Assembly (NCBI GenBank): GCA_023418355.1
Contig: JAEZZU010000300.1
Coordinates: 1-7,873 of the forward strand
Reading direction: 5' to 3'
Length of the DNA stretch: 7,873 nt
Source of the DNA: Pseudomonadota bacterium
GTDB lineage: Bacteria > Pseudomonadota > Gammaproteobacteria > Burkholderiales > Burkholderiaceae_C
The notes under the pieces were generated by a model. It saw nothing but the letters and a program-made list of their open reading frames with translations, was not told the DNA's origin and did not search any database. Numbering within the stretch: the first letter of the stretch is position 1; every line of letters begins with the position of its first letter. This document shows positions 6,342-7,873 of the stretch, piece after piece. The position numbers and the translations under genes are program-made.

Positions 6342-7586
6342 ATGGATATTCAGCAGGCGGTGGCGCCCATACAGCCTCAACCCAAGTCCAGGCTCGCAGA
6401 AAAACCTGCGGTGCAGGACAAGTCGGAAGCGGTGGACGAGCGCTCCGGGCAGACCAGTGCGGCCAAGTTTTCCAGCTTATTGAAAGACATGCGCCAGGAC
6501 GACGGACAGGCGCTGGATGGTAGCGCTCTGGCGGTGCAAGCCCAGGAGTCACTGGTGGTGCCAGACCTCAAGGACTTGCCACCCGGCGAGGTGCTGGCTA
6601 CGGCACTCAGTCTGGATGATTTGCTGGGGCAGGCCCAGCGTCTGCTGGGTGCAGATGCGGCGCCAGAAGGTCAGGCCTCAGCTGTGTCATCCCAGGCACA
6701 AGGGCATGGTCTGGGTGCACAAATGCATGTGGCCGTAGGTCAGCAGGTGGCCACCGTAGCCGCAGGCGTGCAGACAGCACCGCAGGCAGAAGGCGCGCCT
6801 GAAGCACCTGCCGTGGCGCAGTCCGCCGCCACCGCACTGCTGGCACAGGCTGCAGATGCTGCCGAGGTGGTGGAGCAGCTGTTCACGGGTGATGCCCCGC
6901 GCAGTGCCGATGCTGACGGCCGCTTTGCCCTGCAGGGCAACTGGACGCTGGACGATGGCCAGGCCGAAATGCAGCCTGCCCTGCAGCGCGTGATGGCACA
7001 GGTGGAGCAATGGGCCGCCAGCGCAGGCGTGCAGGCCAAGCCGGGTGAGCGCGCAGACGGCACCCGCAGCGTAGCTGCCAGCAGCGTGGAAGCACTGGGT
7101 GCCGGGCAGGGCAGCGGCACACGCCTGATGGACAGCGCGGTGCGTGAAGTACAGCAGGCGCAAGACGCCATGTTTGAGGGCCAGCAGGAGGCACCGGTGG
7201 AAGACATGCGCTTCTGGCTGCAAGGCAAGCAGCAGCGTGCGGAAGTGGTGATGGAAAAGGATGGCCAGCCCGTGCGTGTGCAGGTGGCCGTGCGCGGCAA
7301 TGAAGCCCATGTGACATTCCGCGCAGACCAGACCCAGACCCGGGAGCTGCTCGATGGCAATGTGGCGCAGCTGCGCGAGATGCTGGAGCAGCAGGGGCTG
7401 GAGCTGGCGGGCGTGCAGGTGCAGGCACAGACGCAGGGTGATGCCGCTTCGAATGGCGGCGCGCAGCGCAATGCCTGGCAGGATGGTCCAGTGCGCCATG
7501 GCGTGGTGGAAGTGCCTGCAGAGGCTGCCCAGACGGTGGCTGCACCGCGTGTGCAGCAAGCACGTGGGCTGGATTTGTACGCTTGA
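6342..7586 (+). CDS. fliK: Flagellar hook-length control protein FliK
   Basis: FliK is secreted during hook growth, measures the hook, and switches the export gate from hook to filament substrates through its C-terminal domain. The 414-residue product is typical in length and composition: a long Ala/Gln/Gly-rich, poorly conserved N-terminal ruler region (about 1-285) and a compact C-terminal domain (about 288-362). The C-terminal domain contains RAEVVMEKDGQPVRVQVAVR, then EAHVTFRAD, then RELLDGNVAQLREMLEQQGL, matching the strand-strand-helix pattern of the hook-length control domain. A Gln-rich tail ends in RGLDLYA. The more familiar LxPxxLG motif at the domain start is not recognisable. The ATG at 6342 is chosen over that at 6336 from the spacing to AGGAGG, and this start leaves two bases after the fliJ stop. 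Last gene of the operon before a terminator-like gap. Confidence 0.93.
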   Translation: MDIQQAVAPIQPQPKSRLAEKPAVQDKSEAVDERSGQTSAAKFSSLLKDMRQDDGQALDGSALAVQAQESLVVPDLKDLPPGEVLATALSLDDLLGQAQRLLGADAAPEGQASAVSSQAQGHGLGAQMHVAVGQQVATVAAGVQTAPQAEGAPEAPAVAQSAATALLAQAADAAEVVEQLFTGDAPRSADADGRFALQGNWTLDDGQAEMQPALQRVMAQVEQWAASAGVQAKPGERADGTRSVAASSVEALGAGQGSGTRLMDSAVREVQQAQDAMFEGQQEAPVEDMRFWLQGKQQRAEVVMEKDGQPVRVQVAVRGNEAHVTFRADQTQTRELLDGNVAQLREMLEQQGLELAGVQVQAQTQGDAASNGGAQRNAWQDGPVRHGVVEVPAEAAQTVAAPRVQQARGLDLYA

Positions 7587-7590
7587 TTGC

Positions 7591-7651
7591 GTGCAGGCCG
7601 GAGGCCGTGCACTGAAGTAGACGACTTTTTTGTCGGCTGTTTCAGCCTTTT
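7591..7651 (+). terminator. Probable terminator of the fliFGHIJK transcript
   Basis: Two hairpins follow fliK. The first pairs GTGCAGGCC (7591-7599) with GGCC-TGCAC (7603-7612, G7607 bulged) around a 3-base loop, with six T residues at 7626-7631 some distance on. The second is a perfect 5-bp stem GGCTG/CAGCC (7635-7639 and 7643-7647) with a TTT loop, followed directly by TTTTATT. The second has the classic arrangement but a short stem, so termination may be partial. Confidence 0.55.
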
Positions 7652-7774
7652 ATTCTGGCTATGATTTCGGACTTCTTCGAAATAATAAGACCTTGGTGTG
7701 CTGCAAGCCTGGGTGATGGGCGCAGGAATAGCCAACTTTGAATCAGCACACTTTTATCCCTGAAGGAACATAAC
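7652..7774 (+). promoter_or_regulatory. fliL upstream region, promoter expected
   Basis: The bases between the hairpins behind fliK and the fliL start are AT-rich around 7671-7690, consistent with a promoter for a separate fliL-led transcript. I could not find a clear -35/-10 pair. A segment reading GGCGCAGGAATAGCC (7719-7733) loosely resembles one half of an FlhDC operator, but no matching second half follows. AAGGAA (7763-7768) is the ribosome site, six bases before the GTG start of fliL. Confidence 0.4.
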
Positions 7775-7873
7775 GTGGCCGCAACCAATACTGCCGCCGC
7801 TACGGCGCAAGGCAAGAGCAAAAAAGTAATCGTGTTCGGTGCTATCGCCGCCTTGCTGGTCGTTGTGATTGCA
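7775..7873 (+). CDS. fliL: Flagellar basal body-associated protein FliL (5' part)
   Basis: FliL is a single-span inner-membrane protein that surrounds or supports the stator units and aids motor output. Only the first 33 codons are in the window; the right edge cuts the gene. The translation starts MAATNTAAATAQGKSKKVIV and runs into a hydrophobic segment (FGAIAALLVVVIA), the short cytoplasmic tail plus membrane anchor expected of FliL. GTG is taken as start because AAGGAA sits six bases upstream and no ATG is better placed. The identification rests on this N-terminal layout and on the usual fliK-fliL gene order, since the diagnostic periplasmic domain is outside the window. Confidence 0.82.
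   Translation, partial: MAATNTAAATAQGKSKKVIVFGAIAALLVVVIA

Noticed and set aside
7626..7656. Minus-strand TAAA and GCCGACAA resembling a sigma-28 promoter behind fliK
   Set aside because: The two elements are 11 bases apart instead of about 15, and no minus-strand gene lies downstream. The bases are explained by the terminator hairpin.
7656..7671. TGGC-N7-TCGG resembling a sigma-54 promoter ahead of fliL
   Set aside because: The -12 element deviates from TTGC at two of four positions, and sigma-54 control is not typical for this kind of flagellar system as far as I know.

Overview
The window is a flagellar basal-body and export gene block from a Gram-negative bacterium, most likely a betaproteobacterium of the Comamonadaceae (Comamonas, Acidovorax or Delftia type). 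That placement is inferred from the GC-rich, CTG-dominated coding style, the protein sequences and the gene order (fliE divergent from fliFGHIJK, then fliL). No database search was possible.

Layout. Positions 1-347 hold no gene I can support. They carry at least two rho-independent terminators, one reading rightward for an unseen gene off the left edge and one reading leftward behind fliE. fliE (348-671) lies on the minus strand. A 182-base divergent control region follows, then a tight plus-strand operon: fliF (854-2539), fliG (2587-3582), fliH (3616-4440), fliI (4433-5854), fliJ (5875-6339) and fliK (6342-7586). After a 188-base gap with terminator-like hairpins, fliL starts at 7775 and runs off the right edge.

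How the genes work together. FliF forms the MS ring in the inner membrane, and FliE joins that base to the rod. FliG sits on the cytoplasmic face of FliF and is the rotor part that takes torque from the stator. FliH, FliI and FliJ form the soluble ATPase complex that feeds rod, hook and filament subunits to the export gate. FliK is the secreted hook-length ruler and substrate-specificity switch. FliL is a membrane protein associated with the stator and basal body. All eight proteins look intact and conventional, apart from fliL being cut by the window edge.

I found no undescribed system here. The most unusual signal is at the 3' end of fliI: from about 5636 the codon choice switches abruptly to AT-rich, rare codons, and the patch contains two perfect 7-bp inverted repeats, yet the protein stays conserved. 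The other points are the fliK/fliL gap, the control region between fliE and fliF, the fliK start codon and a possible intergenic repeat fragment near the left end.
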